64,000 bases of DNA from Terriglobia bacterium (GTDB lineage: Bacteria; Acidobacteriota; Terriglobia; Terriglobales; Acidobacteriaceae). Positions 51,531-60,208 of the stretch are shown here, one piece after another. Below the pieces are notes generated by a model. That model worked only from the letters and a program-made list of their open reading frames with translations, was not told the origin of the DNA and ran no database searches. The stretch covers positions 28,802 to 92,801 of the forward strand of contig JAIQFH010000029.1 in NCBI GenBank assembly GCA_020073385.1, in the 5' to 3' direction. A program made the translations under genes and the position numbers. How positions within the stretch are numbered: position 1 is the stretch's first letter; every line of letters starts with the position of its first letter.

Positions 51531-51797
51531 ATCTGCCTCGTTGGCTTCGACTTTCTTCAATCCCTGTGTCTCGAAGTCTTGGTCTACGACCATTTTGATG
51601 TATAGATCCAGATTGGGATTCGGCACCGACATACCTTCGCCCCAGGCGTATGTCTTAAAGCCAGAGAAGTCGGTCAGTTTGTCGTAGTCAGAAGTCACTT
51701 TCTGGGCGACGACCGCGGGCGACATCCACAGTGCGAAGAAAAGCACAATTGCAATTCGGATCCTGAGGCTAAGGTGCAACAAGCCGTGTGGGCGCAT
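51249..51797 (-). pseudogene. Truncated DUF4136-like secreted protein, antisense to GGDEF gene
   Basis: ATG 51797 (GGAAGGACTTAAA ribosome site) starts a signal peptide, then VTSDYDKLTDFSGFKTYAWG and EANEADLIVAYQW, characteristic of DUF4136. After about residue 93 the frame runs antisense into the GGDEF gene for 280 bp and loses the family pattern. The true gene was probably truncated at its 3' end; the frame may still be translated to 51249. Confidence 0.5.
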
Positions 51798-52191
51798 TTT
51801 AAGTCCTTCCGTGAGACACGCTCCGGTGCCCTCGCGTGTGTGGTCTCGGGAGAGTCTATGGGCCTGTTGAATACCCGACAACTGTCAGAACTAGCAGCGA
51901 TCTCAACGTGCCTCGACCCAGTCGAGCGTCTTGGGTTAACCCCTTTTGAATTCTTCCTCACAACCTGTGTCCTTCAATCTGATCCTCGCTTGCTCGAACA
52001 AAAGGTTCGTCCTTCCAATACAGCCAGAATGGCCAGCGCCAGATCTTTGTACAGGCAAAACCTGAAGGTGAAGCCCCTGGCTCCAACTCCAACTCTGGCG
52101 CAAGTCTTCGAGTCCTGTCAGGAAGACAATCCTCGAGAAAGACAACCAAACGGCTGATGCAAAATATGCGATTATATCGTATATTTAGCGT
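51798..52191. other. Intergenic region, 390 bp, with operator-like palindrome
   Basis: No supported gene. ATATGCGAT / ATCGTATAT (52164-52184) form a near-perfect palindrome spanning a -10-like TATATT, six bases before the ATG of the ATPase gene. This suggests autoregulation and a leaderless mRNA. Confidence 0.5.
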
Positions 52192-53352
52192 ATGTGGATT
52201 CCACGCGCTGTTGAACCCCGCCTGGCGGGCTCCGCGAAGACGAGGCCCGTGGTCGTGCTGACTGGAGCGAGACAGACCGGTAAAACCTCCACTTTTCTGC
52301 GCCTGTTCCCGAAACATGCGTTTGTCTCACTGGACCTCCCTGCCGAAGCTGAACAGGCTGAAAAGGAACCGGGCACTTTTCTCCAGCGTCATCCTCCGCC
52401 CGTTCTTATTGATGAGGTCCAATATGCGCCCGGCCTGTTTCGGCACCTCAAGGTGGCCGTGGACGCACACCGTACCCGCAATGGGCAATTCCTGCTTACT
52501 GGTTCGCAGAAGTTCACTCTTATGAAGAACGTATCCGAATCTCTGGCAGGCAGGGCCGACATCGTGGAACTGGAGACCCTCTCCTTTGCCGAGATTCAAG
52601 CGGCCTTGCCGAAAGCCGATGTCGAAACAGTCGTCGTGCGCGGCGGTTTTCCGGAGCTTTACGCCAACCCAGACATCGATGCGGTAGCTTTTTACAATTC
52701 CTATCTCGCTACGTATCTCGAACGCGATGTGCGCTCCTTAACCAACGTTGGCAGCCTTCGCGACTTCGAGAGATTTCTGCGTGCCTGTGCGCTCCGTTCT
52801 GCAAACCTATTGAACAAAGCAGATCTGGCGCGTGATGTCGGGATTGCCCCTTCAACTGCGAACCATTGGCTGTCCATGCTCGAAGCCTCCGGTCAGATCG
52901 TCTTGCTTGAGCCGTGGTTCTCCAATCGAACCAAGTCCATCGTCAAGAGCCCAAAACTCTATCTTTCTGACACTGGCCTGCTTTGCGCTCTACTAAATAT
53001 TCGGTCCGAGGAAGCTCTTCGGCAGTCACCGGCGGTGGGCGCAGTTTGGGAAACGTTTGTTTTCGCACAGCTTCGGGACCGCGAACGACGCGGCGGGCGC
53101 ACAGGCAGCCTCTTCTTCTGGCGTGACCGTACTCGTGAAGTGGATTTTGTGGTGGATACAGGAGGACGTCTGGAATTGTTTGAAGCGAAGTGGACGGAAC
53201 TACCCGATGTCGGCGATACAGTGAATCTCGACTTCGTGCGCAACGTGGTGGGCAAATCACGCGTAGCCGCTGGGGCAGTCGTGTGCCGCACACCAAACGG
53301 CTTTCCGCTGGCGAATGGATTTCGAGCGCTACCTGTGACCGAACTCAGATGA
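52192..53352 (+). CDS. AAA_14 ATPase with DUF4143 domain
   Basis: A 386-residue protein: Walker A LTGARQTGKTST near residue 25, Walker B PVLIDEVQ near 70, and the sensor FLLTGSQKFTLM. The C-terminal DUF4143 domain (about 190-350) has LNKADLARDVGIAPSTANHW, a winged helix, and a nuclease-like FFWRDRTREVDFVVDTGGRL with ELFEAKW. Such proteins are widespread stand-alone ATPases of unclear function, often in accessory regions. Confidence 0.88.
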   Translation: MWIPRAVEPRLAGSAKTRPVVVLTGARQTGKTSTFLRLFPKHAFVSLDLPAEAEQAEKEPGTFLQRHPPPVLIDEVQYAPGLFRHLKVAVDAHRTRNGQFLLTGSQKFTLMKNVSESLAGRADIVELETLSFAEIQAALPKADVETVVVRGGFPELYANPDIDAVAFYNSYLATYLERDVRSLTNVGSLRDFERFLRACALRSANLLNKADLARDVGIAPSTANHWLSMLEASGQIVLLEPWFSNRTKSIVKSPKLYLSDTGLLCALLNIRSEEALRQSPAVGAVWETFVFAQLRDRERRGGRTGSLFFWRDRTREVDFVVDTGGRLELFEAKWTELPDVGDTVNLDFVRNVVGKSRVAAGAVVCRTPNGFPLANGFRALPVTELR

Positions 53353-53407
53353 ATTGCCTTGATGGTGTTCCAGCACAATCTGACATTCCCCGGATAGCTG
53401 AAACCTA

Positions 53408-53496
53408 AGCCGAGGCCGGTGAGGTCCGTGTCAAGACCGGGCGAAGCCCGCCGCGTCTCGCGGTCGCAGAGTCTTGACACAGACCGGGCCTCGGCT
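53408..53496. other. Cruciform-like structured element
   Basis: Outer arms AGCCGAGGCC / GGCCTCGGCT and inner GTGTCAAGAC / GTCTTGACAC enclose two small hairpins, GGGC-gaa-GCCC and CCGCG-tct-CGCGG. The 89-bp element folds as a three- or four-way junction. It sits between the ATPase gene and the HTH-integrase pair and could be an attachment end, RNA element or dispersed repeat. Confidence 0.5.
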
Positions 53497-53515
53497 ACGC
53501 TCTGGCTATCCGGGC

Positions 53516-53776
53516 ATGTCATTCGGAAATGTTGCATCACAAACCAAGACCCAAACCCTGAACAATCTCATTCGTCTGCACGGGTTTTGGTTCTATCCCC
53601 CTCGAACAATAAAACAGATGGCCAGAGAGGGGCGGATTCCCGCTCATCCGTTCGGATCGGGTGCTCGCAAGAGATGGTATTTCCTCATTTCAGAGCTTGC
53701 GGAACATCTTCGCGGTCAGGTAAATTCCGCTCATGGAGAAGCTGGTCGTGACAAGACACAGAGGAGGGTCATTTGA
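53516..53776 (+). CDS. Excisionase-like HTH protein next to integrase
   Basis: An 86-residue protein with LNNLIRLHGFWFYPPRTIKQ, GRIPAHPFGSGARKRWYFLI, a MerR/Xis-like helix-turn-helix. It is coupled with the integrase gene (TTG start within its stop), so an excisionase role is likely. Confidence 0.65.
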   Translation: MSFGNVASQTKTQTLNNLIRLHGFWFYPPRTIKQMAREGRIPAHPFGSGARKRWYFLISELAEHLRGQVNSAHGEAGRDKTQRRVI

Positions 53777-55005
53777 GTCACGATCACTGCAAGCCTGTCC
53801 GCTACAACCGCGGCATGCTTCGCAAGGAAAAGAGAGCAATTGGAACCGTGTGGGTGTTTCGCTGGAGCGAGGAAGTGAACGGACAGCGGCACCAGCACAA
53901 GGATGTAATCGGCACAACGAAGGAATTCCCTACCGAAGCGGCAGCGAACAAAGAGGCCGATCGGCTACGATGCCAGCTCAACGAAAACAAACAGTACTTG
54001 AGCCTCAAGGCGATCACGTTTGGGGAACTCACCAACCACTATCTCAACCACGAACTATCCCGTTTATCGAAGTCGACTCGCAAAGCCAACAAGCGGTACA
54101 TCAAGAACTGGATCGAACCGGACTGGCACGGTCATCTTGCCGGCGGCATGAAGACCATGCAGATTCAAGAATGGTTGGACAAAATTCAACGCCCGGATGG
54201 AACCAAGCTGAAGATCAAGAATGTGATGTCCACGATCTTTTCGCACGGGGTCCGCTGGGAGTTGGTAGAACGCGATCCAGTCTGCGGCCAAGGCGGGAGC
54301 CCCGGCCATCGTGGAGCTTCAACGGGCGTTCGCCAAAGCAACACAGTATCAATCCGGCGTGTGGTTCTTGCTCCAGATGTCGTTCGTCAAACACTGGAGC
54401 AATTGCCGATACGAGAAGCGACGATGGCGCTAGTAGATGCAGTCACGGCTCTCCGCGCCTCGGAGTTGATCGGATTGAAGTGGAAAAATGTCGGGTGGGA
54501 GACCGGAATCCTTCAGTCCGAATTTGCATTGGTCGAAGGCGAACTGAAGGAAACCAAAAGCAGAAACAACCCCCTGCCACTGGCGGAGTCCGTACTACAA
54601 GTGCTTCGTCTTTGGCGGGAAAACACGGCCTATCGATCGGACGAGGATTGGATTTTTGCCAGTCCGCACTATCATGGCAAGACTCCATACACCTATCAAA
54701 TTCTCTTCCGACGACACATTCGTCCCGTGATCGAGAGAGTTGCTGGAATAAAGAGCAGCAAGGTAGCACCGATCGGATGGCACACACTACGCCGATCACT
54801 AGCGACGTTGCTGATCTCAAACGGGGAGAATGTAAAGGTCGCTCAGTCACAGCTTCGTCACACAACCCCAAAGATTACCCTGGAGCTTTACGCACAGGCG
54901 GTTTCAGCCGATCAGCAGGAAGCCCACAAGAAAGTCGTACAAATGGTTCTTCCTGCGGGATTCTCAGAGAAGCTGAAAGCGCGGAGCGTTACCGCAACGG
55001 CGTAG
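53773..55005 (+). CDS. int: Tyrosine recombinase / integrase
   Basis: A 410-residue integrase. The N-terminus has a basic arm-binding region; the core-binding domain spans about 90-190; the catalytic domain has Arg in VTALRASELIGLKW, HTLRRSLATLL with HxxR, and LRHTTPKITLELYAQAV with His and Tyr. All catalytic residues look intact. It starts with TTG after AGGAGGG. It ends 82 bp from the 3' end of tRNA-Lys, suggesting this tRNA is its target; a matching repeat of the tRNA 3' half was not found in the window. Confidence 0.9.
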   Translation: MSHDHCKPVRYNRGMLRKEKRAIGTVWVFRWSEEVNGQRHQHKDVIGTTKEFPTEAAANKEADRLRCQLNENKQYLSLKAITFGELTNHYLNHELSRLSKSTRKANKRYIKNWIEPDWHGHLAGGMKTMQIQEWLDKIQRPDGTKLKIKNVMSTIFSHGVRWELVERDPVCGQGGSPGHRGASTGVRQSNTVSIRRVVLAPDVVRQTLEQLPIREATMALVDAVTALRASELIGLKWKNVGWETGILQSEFALVEGELKETKSRNNPLPLAESVLQVLRLWRENTAYRSDEDWIFASPHYHGKTPYTYQILFRRHIRPVIERVAGIKSSKVAPIGWHTLRRSLATLLISNGENVKVAQSQLRHTTPKITLELYAQAVSADQQEAHKKVVQMVLPAGFSEKLKARSVTATA

Positions 55006-55086
55006 AAACTAGAGTTTCGCTGCCTCTGGGTGTCCGGGGGTGCCCGAATTCAACCCTGTCGAAATCCGCTAAGTACTTTGAAATCT

Positions 55087-55162
55087 TGGTGAGCGCGGCA
55101 GGACTCGAACCTGCGACCCATGCCTTAAAAGGGCATTGCTCTACCAACTGAGCTACGCGCCC
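55087..55162 (-). tRNA. tRNA-Lys (anticodon TTT)
   Basis: Minus-strand cloverleaf: acceptor GGGCGCG / CGCGCTC (one G-U pair), D stem GCTC / GAGC, anticodon stem ATGCC / GGCAT around CTTTTAA (TTT), T arm GCAGG-TTCGAGT-CCTGC, encoded CCA. It lies between two integrase genes. Confidence 0.95.
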
Positions 55163-55194
55163 ACTGTTACCTAACATAACATATTAAAAAGCAC

Positions 55195-56415
55195 TTACGA
55201 GGCAGCGACTACCTCAACTAAAGCTTTGTCCTTAACGCTGGTGGCAGTTCTGGTGGCACTTCGTTCCGAAATGAGTAACTCTGGTCCGGAAGTGTCGGCA
55301 GCCTTGTCGCCAGGCTGTTCCTCTGATTTCGCAGAGTACGAGGTAAGCGAAACGAGCTTCTCAACCGCCGCCAGATTGTGCTCCGGCGCCAGGTGGGCAT
55401 ACCGCATTGTCATCTGAATCGTCTTGTGTCCCATCAACTCAGCCACAGTACGTAAATCCACGCCGGCCATTACGAGTCGACTAGCGAACGTGTGGCGCAG
55501 GCTGTACCATGTGAAATCTCGAATGCCAGCAGTTTCGACTGCGGGACCAAACCAATGTTTGTAGCCGCATAGCCGTTCGCCATCCATAGTAACAAAAACC
55601 CAACCAGATGGACTGCGCCGCTTCGAGAGTTCAGTGAACGCTCCGAGGGCTTCCGTATTCAAGGGAATGTGCCTCGCCTTCCCATTTTTGCTTTTTGGAA
55701 TCGAAATCAGGTGGCGTATCAGGTCCACGCGGTCCCACCTTAACGCGTACTGCTCGCTAGGCCGCATCCCGGTGTGCAACGCGATCATCAATTCGGGCAG
55801 ATGTGCGGGATAGTCTTTGACAACGACGGCCCGAAGCCGAGCCTCCTCATCTTTCAGGTCCTTTAGATCCTCGTCTTCAGTTTTCTCTGGCAAAAGCTGG
55901 CCCAAGAACCGGACACGCTCATTGTCTTCACGTTTGCGCTTCAAGAGTTTGGCTGGATTCGTCTTAACTTTCTTGTGCTCAATGCCCAGACGATACACGA
56001 GGGACAACATTGTTTTGTACCGATTGCACGTCGCCGGACTCCAATCTTGCTCACCGATCCAGCGCCTCAGATCCTCAATGGAAATTTCCGCCGGCCGATT
56101 GCCGAACTCCGCAATCAGGCGATTGAGTCGATACTCATCGAACTTAAAGCCGGAATTGTTGGTTCTAACGTAGGTGCGGGCATCTTCCGCGATTTCCGAG
56201 AACTTGACCACACGAAATCTCAACTTCTCAGGTAGCTTTGCGCCTGTTAGTGCCTCCAGTTTCCGTTTTCGGTACAAATCAATGGCATTGCCCTTTGTGC
56301 CTGCTTTTTCCCGTCTGCGCCGGCCCTCGCTATCGAAATATTGAATCCACCATTCACCAGACCGAGGTACCTTCTCGAACACGCCGCGAATTTTCTTGAC
56401 AATCTTCTTCGGCAT
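55195..56415 (-). CDS. int: Tyrosine recombinase / integrase
   Basis: A 406-residue integrase, only distantly related to the one across the tRNA. Catalytic Arg is in HTGMRPSEQYALRW, the second box is WYSLRHTFASRL (Tyr at the HxxR histidine), then MGHKTIQMTMRYAHL with His and Tyr. It lies 32 bp from the 5' end of tRNA-Lys, which parallels the arrangement of the satellite integrase next to the 5' end of tRNA-Arg. The C-terminal 45 residues are a variable tail. Confidence 0.9.
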   Translation of the reverse strand: MPKKIVKKIRGVFEKVPRSGEWWIQYFDSEGRRRREKAGTKGNAIDLYRKRKLEALTGAKLPEKLRFRVVKFSEIAEDARTYVRTNNSGFKFDEYRLNRLIAEFGNRPAEISIEDLRRWIGEQDWSPATCNRYKTMLSLVYRLGIEHKKVKTNPAKLLKRKREDNERVRFLGQLLPEKTEDEDLKDLKDEEARLRAVVVKDYPAHLPELMIALHTGMRPSEQYALRWDRVDLIRHLISIPKSKNGKARHIPLNTEALGAFTELSKRRSPSGWVFVTMDGERLCGYKHWFGPAVETAGIRDFTWYSLRHTFASRLVMAGVDLRTVAELMGHKTIQMTMRYAHLAPEHNLAAVEKLVSLTSYSAKSEEQPGDKAADTSGPELLISERSATRTATSVKDKALVEVVAAS

Positions 56416-56430
56416 CGCTCATCCCCAACT

Positions 56431-56604
56431 CTATCTGCTGATGCTGTTCACTCGTCCTGAATTTGCTTTACGCGGGCGTCCGCCACGTTTTGCCCATGTA
56501 CTGAGTGTCTCGTGATCATATTTCTTGGCTCGGGCCTTCCCGCCGGAACTGGCCAGTTCTTTCCGTACGAGCTGTCGGATTTCTGCCGTGAGCTTAGTCG
56601 CCAT
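56431..56604 (-). CDS. Small basic hypothetical protein upstream of integrase
   Basis: A 57-residue basic protein (LASSGGKARAKKYDHETLST, WAKRGGRPRK), a pattern common in small DNA-associated proteins on mobile elements. It is read just before the integrase gene and may be coupled to it. Confidence 0.45.
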   Translation of the reverse strand: MATKLTAEIRQLVRKELASSGGKARAKKYDHETLSTWAKRGGRPRKANSGRVNSISR

Positions 56605-56847
56605 GGACGTACAATAATACTTGCTAGCAAGTTTTGCAATAGGTATCATCTGAACATACTTAGTACGAAAGAAATTGCAGGCGACCGATGGAGAGAAAGG
56701 AGTCTCGGAAGCGATCCAAAATCAACAGCACGAGACCTGCGCGCCGTCCGAGAAACCCGTCCGTGCCGTCACCGCCCGCCGTCACAGCGATTCGAAAATA
56801 GCGTAAAGGATACTATTGCCGCGGATCATCCGCTCCGAAAACTCGCC

Positions 56848-57687
56848 ATGAGCTGGACGCTAACCGATGAAGAACAAAAGTCGTTCGCGGAGCTGCAGGC
56901 GAGGATCAAAATGTACAACCGTACTATTCCCAAATTGCGCTTGACCTTGCCCCCGCATCCCATGTGCGTAGTTTCCTATCGGTCTCTCAACCTCCAGATC
57001 TGTGCGGATTATTACTTTAAATGTGCAGGACTGCGCTTCGACGAGGACGCTGGGAACAAGATAGTTGCGTGTCTCGCTTCTTTCTTGGAACAGCATCCAC
57101 TGGAATGGCTCGTGTGCTCATGGAAAAATGACTTTATCGCTGAGATCATGCTAGGAGAACTCAAGTGCTCCGGCGATCGTAAGAAAGCTGCTGAGTACTG
57201 GCTGAAGTGGTATTGGAAGCGAGAAAAGAAGCAGAGTAGGGAGACCGACCTTTGTCTGAGCCCAAAGAGAAGGGCAGCGTCATCGGCGGTTTTTGAACTG
57301 GAGTTCCTATTTGTGATTGACAAGAATTCAGATTTGTTTGTTCGTCCCGGGTTTAGCGGGCATGCAACCTTCGTTAGATGGTTAAACAAACACTGGCCAG
57401 TTCTCGCGACCAAGAAGAAAGGTCCGGCTCTGCTTCAGGAGGCGGCAGAGAAATTCCGCGAGAAGCATCGGGGTCTTTCCTTCACCGATGCTGACTTGGG
57501 TGACATTTGCGAAGCTTACAAAAGCATCGAACACCTATATCATCCGGGTACTGTCCCTGCTTACCAGGTAGTCTTGGCTCTCTTGGCCCGAAAACATCGA
57601 GTTTGCCCTCGTCTCGTAAATAGGATGCGGGCCGAACAGCATAAACTTCGAAGATCATTCGAGGTACATGAAAAGGCACGCTCGTAA
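56848..57687 (+). CDS. Hypothetical protein in accessory region
   Basis: A 279-residue soluble protein with charged helices and no recognised family. The ATG at 56848 is used; the frame is open much further upstream but overlaps the reverse-strand gene. Cys, Trp and Lys-rich stretches (LEWLVCSWKNDFIAEIML) are unlike nearby housekeeping genes, fitting horizontal origin. It is closed by a terminator that overlaps its stop. Confidence 0.6.
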   Translation: MSWTLTDEEQKSFAELQARIKMYNRTIPKLRLTLPPHPMCVVSYRSLNLQICADYYFKCAGLRFDEDAGNKIVACLASFLEQHPLEWLVCSWKNDFIAEIMLGELKCSGDRKKAAEYWLKWYWKREKKQSRETDLCLSPKRRAASSAVFELEFLFVIDKNSDLFVRPGFSGHATFVRWLNKHWPVLATKKKGPALLQEAAEKFREKHRGLSFTDADLGDICEAYKSIEHLYHPGTVPAYQVVLALLARKHRVCPRLVNRMRAEQHKLRRSFEVHEKARS

Positions 57688-57708
57688 ACCAGTTACGTGC
57701 CTTTTTTT
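57672..57708 (+). terminator. Rho-independent terminator overlapping the stop codon
   Basis: AAAGGCACG / CGTGCCTTT stem (57672-57680 with 57696-57704), followed by a T-run. The stop TAA lies in its loop. Confidence 0.8.
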
Positions 57709-57819
57709 CTTTCGTATCAAGTAAATCCATTGACCTCAATCGCTTAGCTCATGCTCCCACGACTATCGGGAAAGCAAGCTTGCCTGCAATTGCTCCAAAA
57801 TGCGCGTGGAGGAGCAGGC

Positions 57820-58089
57820 ATGGAATCTCGAAAATCGCAAGCAATCCGGGACAAGGCGCTAACCAACTTCGAAATGAGGCGTCCCCCGCTACTCGTTTCC
57901 AAACGCGATGCCGCAGCATTGCTTTCGTTGTGTCTGCGCAGCATCGACAACCTGATTGCAGGGAGACAACTTCCCTGTCGACGGATCGGGAAGCGGGTAC
58001 TGATCCCCTACGCAGCGCTCGTAGCTTTCGTACGCCGGGACCATCTGAATTCGTCTGAATCGGAAGGCAGCCAGGAGACGGGATCGTAG
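57820..58089 (+). CDS. Excisionase-like HTH protein of transposase cassette
   Basis: An 89-residue HTH_17-type protein: LLVSKRDAAALLSLCLRSID followed by RQLPCRRIGKRVLIPYAAL. ATG 57820 follows GGAGGAGCAGGC. It precedes the ParB-like gene by two bases and the IS91-type transposase gene, so the three form one transcription unit. Confidence 0.75.
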   Translation: MESRKSQAIRDKALTNFEMRRPPLLVSKRDAAALLSLCLRSIDNLIAGRQLPCRRIGKRVLIPYAALVAFVRRDHLNSSESEGSQETGS

Positions 58090-58091
58090 CC

Positions 58092-59114
58092 TTGGCCGCA
58101 CTGCGATTCGAAGATAACCACCCGCCTCAGCGGGTGCCTGGCACGGAGCAGGCCCCGAAGCTAGCGGTGTCCGTCGCCCCCGCAACGCCACACCACATCC
58201 CGTGCTATCGCGATTCTGATCATGTTGCCATGATCTCGCAGAACACGCACTCTCTTGATCCGAGTGCGCCGGCACTGCGGCAAGGGCGCTATGTGGTCTG
58301 TTCGCCTGAGGAACTTCGGCTGCATCCCGCTCTGGACAAAATCGGTTGGACGTGCACGGTTGACGAATTGAACGACGCCAGTCGACGGAAGGAACTGTGC
58401 GTCCCAGAGCCGATTCTGATCACGACAACCGGTGTGATTCTCGCTGGGTTTGGACGATGGCAATTGGCGATTCTGAGTGGATGGCACGAAATCGACTGCA
58501 TCGAATATGCGCTTTGTGCGGAAGAATCCTTGCAATTCCTAGTCACTTACCATCACCGACGCCGATTCTTCAATGCTTTCGTCCGTATTAGCCTCGCGCT
58601 GACACTGGAGCCCCATTTCCGGCTGAAGGCGCTAGAAAACATGCGTTCCGGGGGCAAATACAAGGGTTCGGCAAAATTGCCAGAAGCTCAACATATCGAT
58701 GTGCGAAAGGAAATTGCGAATATAGCTGGGGCTTGCGGCCGGAACGTTGCGAACGTAAGAACTATTTGGGATAGGGCACATCCACGGTTGGTCGAGGCTC
58801 TGATAATTGGCTCCCTGACGATTAACGGAGCGATGCAGTTCTGCAAATGGCCCAAGTCTGAGCAGTTGGAACAGTTCATACAGTACTGCGAGGACCGTGA
58901 AACCGATAGAGTCATTCGTCAGGCTGTCATTCGAAGTGAGAACGAAAATACCAGGCTCGACACTGCCACCGTATTGGAAGCGCTCCAGCAGCAAGAAAAG
59001 CGACAACCCGGATCTGTCGTGATCCGAATCGGTCGACTTCCACACACGGTGATTCTCATCGGGCGAGATCCGTTAACCAGCCAGATTTCTCAAGGAAAAT
59101 TGAATCTCGCATGA
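58092..59114 (+). CDS. ParB-like (ParB/Srx fold) protein
   Basis: A 340-residue protein starting with TTG. Residues 70-175 resemble the ParB N-terminal domain: HPALDKIGWTCTVDELN, EPILITTTGVILAGFGRWQL (the box-like GxxR loop reads GFGRWQ), LVTYHHRRR. A helical region with an HTH (NIAGACGRNVANVRTI) follows. In such proteins this fold can bind CTP or act as a nuclease; here the role is unknown. It overlaps the transposase gene by ATGA. Confidence 0.72.
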   Translation: MAALRFEDNHPPQRVPGTEQAPKLAVSVAPATPHHIPCYRDSDHVAMISQNTHSLDPSAPALRQGRYVVCSPEELRLHPALDKIGWTCTVDELNDASRRKELCVPEPILITTTGVILAGFGRWQLAILSGWHEIDCIEYALCAEESLQFLVTYHHRRRFFNAFVRISLALTLEPHFRLKALENMRSGGKYKGSAKLPEAQHIDVRKEIANIAGACGRNVANVRTIWDRAHPRLVEALIIGSLTINGAMQFCKWPKSEQLEQFIQYCEDRETDRVIRQAVIRSENENTRLDTATVLEALQQQEKRQPGSVVIRIGRLPHTVILIGRDPLTSQISQGKLNLA

Positions 59115-60208
59115 GATACTCCCAGCCGCTTCGCCAGGTTCTTCTTCTCAAACGTGCCTACTGGAATCACGATAGAACACATCCCGTCGTTCGAGCAGCC
59201 TTCGCCAAAGTTGTGCTGTGCCGTACTCCGCGGATGGGCGCCGAAGTCTACGCTTCCGAGAACGAGGAGCACACTTTCTATCACCCCTGCAAGTCTCGAA
59301 CCTGCCCGAGTTGCGGGCATCGCGCGTCGGTACAGTGGCGGCGTGAGCGGTGGGCCGCACTTCCGGACGTAGCTTATAAGGGCATCACATTCACGATGCC
59401 GGACGTGCTCTGGCCTCTTTTTCGTGACAACCCCCATTTGGCGAAGGCTCTACCAGCGCTTGCTGCAAAGGTCATAGCGGCGAGGGTTCGTGCGAAGCAC
59501 GGTGTGCGGGTCGGTGTCATCGCCATTCTGCACACTTTCAACGGGAAATTGGAGTTCAACTCACACGTTCACGCCATGGTGACAGCCGGTGGGGTCGGAT
59601 CTCGGAATACCTGGATTTCGAGCGTTTTCCACGTCAGGGACCGCCTGATGAGGGCTTGGCAGAGAGCTGTCATCAAGCTTCTCCGCACTGCTCTACGGTT
59701 TGGCCATCTTCGTACCAATATGGACGTGGAGGGGGTGAACGCGCTGCTGGAAGAGGAGGAGCGCCTATGGTGGAGCATCAAGATTCAATCTTTCAAATCG
59801 AAAGAACATTTCCTACTCTATGCCGGTCGTTACGTCAGGCGGCCACCCATTGCTCAGCGCCGCATCACCGACATTGGGGAGCAAACCATAACATTCTGGT
59901 ACAAGGACAAAAAGCTGGGTCGTCGGGTTGACGTGCACTGTTCGTTGGAGGAATTCATCGACAGATGGGCGCAACACATCCTCCAGCCTTATCAGCACGC
60001 TGTTCGGAGCTTTGGATTGTTTGGCCCGAGGTGTCTCGGGCAGACTTCTGCAGCTATCTCTGCTCTCTTGGGGCAAAAGCACAGACCGCGCCCCAGGCCT
60101 CGCCGCTGGGCGGAGTCGTTGAAGCGAGATTTCGGATATGATCCTCTTCTCGACCGTAAGGGTAAGAGGATGAAATGGGTGCGACGAATACTGCCCAAAG
60201 TCAGTTAA
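59111..60208 (+). CDS. IS91/IS801-type HUH transposase
   Basis: A 365-residue transposase. The zinc finger is CKSRTCPSCGHRASVQW, near residue 60. The HUH motif is LEFNSHVHAMVTAGG near 155, and the tyrosine-bearing motif is EHFLLYAGRYVRRPPIAQRR near 240. It catalyses rolling-circle transposition with single-stranded DNA. It appears intact. Canonical elements carry the transposase alone, so its coupling to HTH and ParB-like genes is unusual. Confidence 0.88.
   Translation: MRYSQPLRQVLLLKRAYWNHDRTHPVVRAAFAKVVLCRTPRMGAEVYASENEEHTFYHPCKSRTCPSCGHRASVQWRRERWAALPDVAYKGITFTMPDVLWPLFRDNPHLAKALPALAAKVIAARVRAKHGVRVGVIAILHTFNGKLEFNSHVHAMVTAGGVGSRNTWISSVFHVRDRLMRAWQRAVIKLLRTALRFGHLRTNMDVEGVNALLEEEERLWWSIKIQSFKSKEHFLLYAGRYVRRPPIAQRRITDIGEQTITFWYKDKKLGRRVDVHCSLEEFIDRWAQHILQPYQHAVRSFGLFGPRCLGQTSAAISALLGQKHRPRPRPRRWAESLKRDFGYDPLLDRKGKRMKWVRRILPKVS

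Noticed and set aside
51774..52157. 127-codon plus-strand frame
   Set aside because: Overlaps the signal-peptide start of the DUF4136-like gene on the other strand and has no ribosome site or family pattern.
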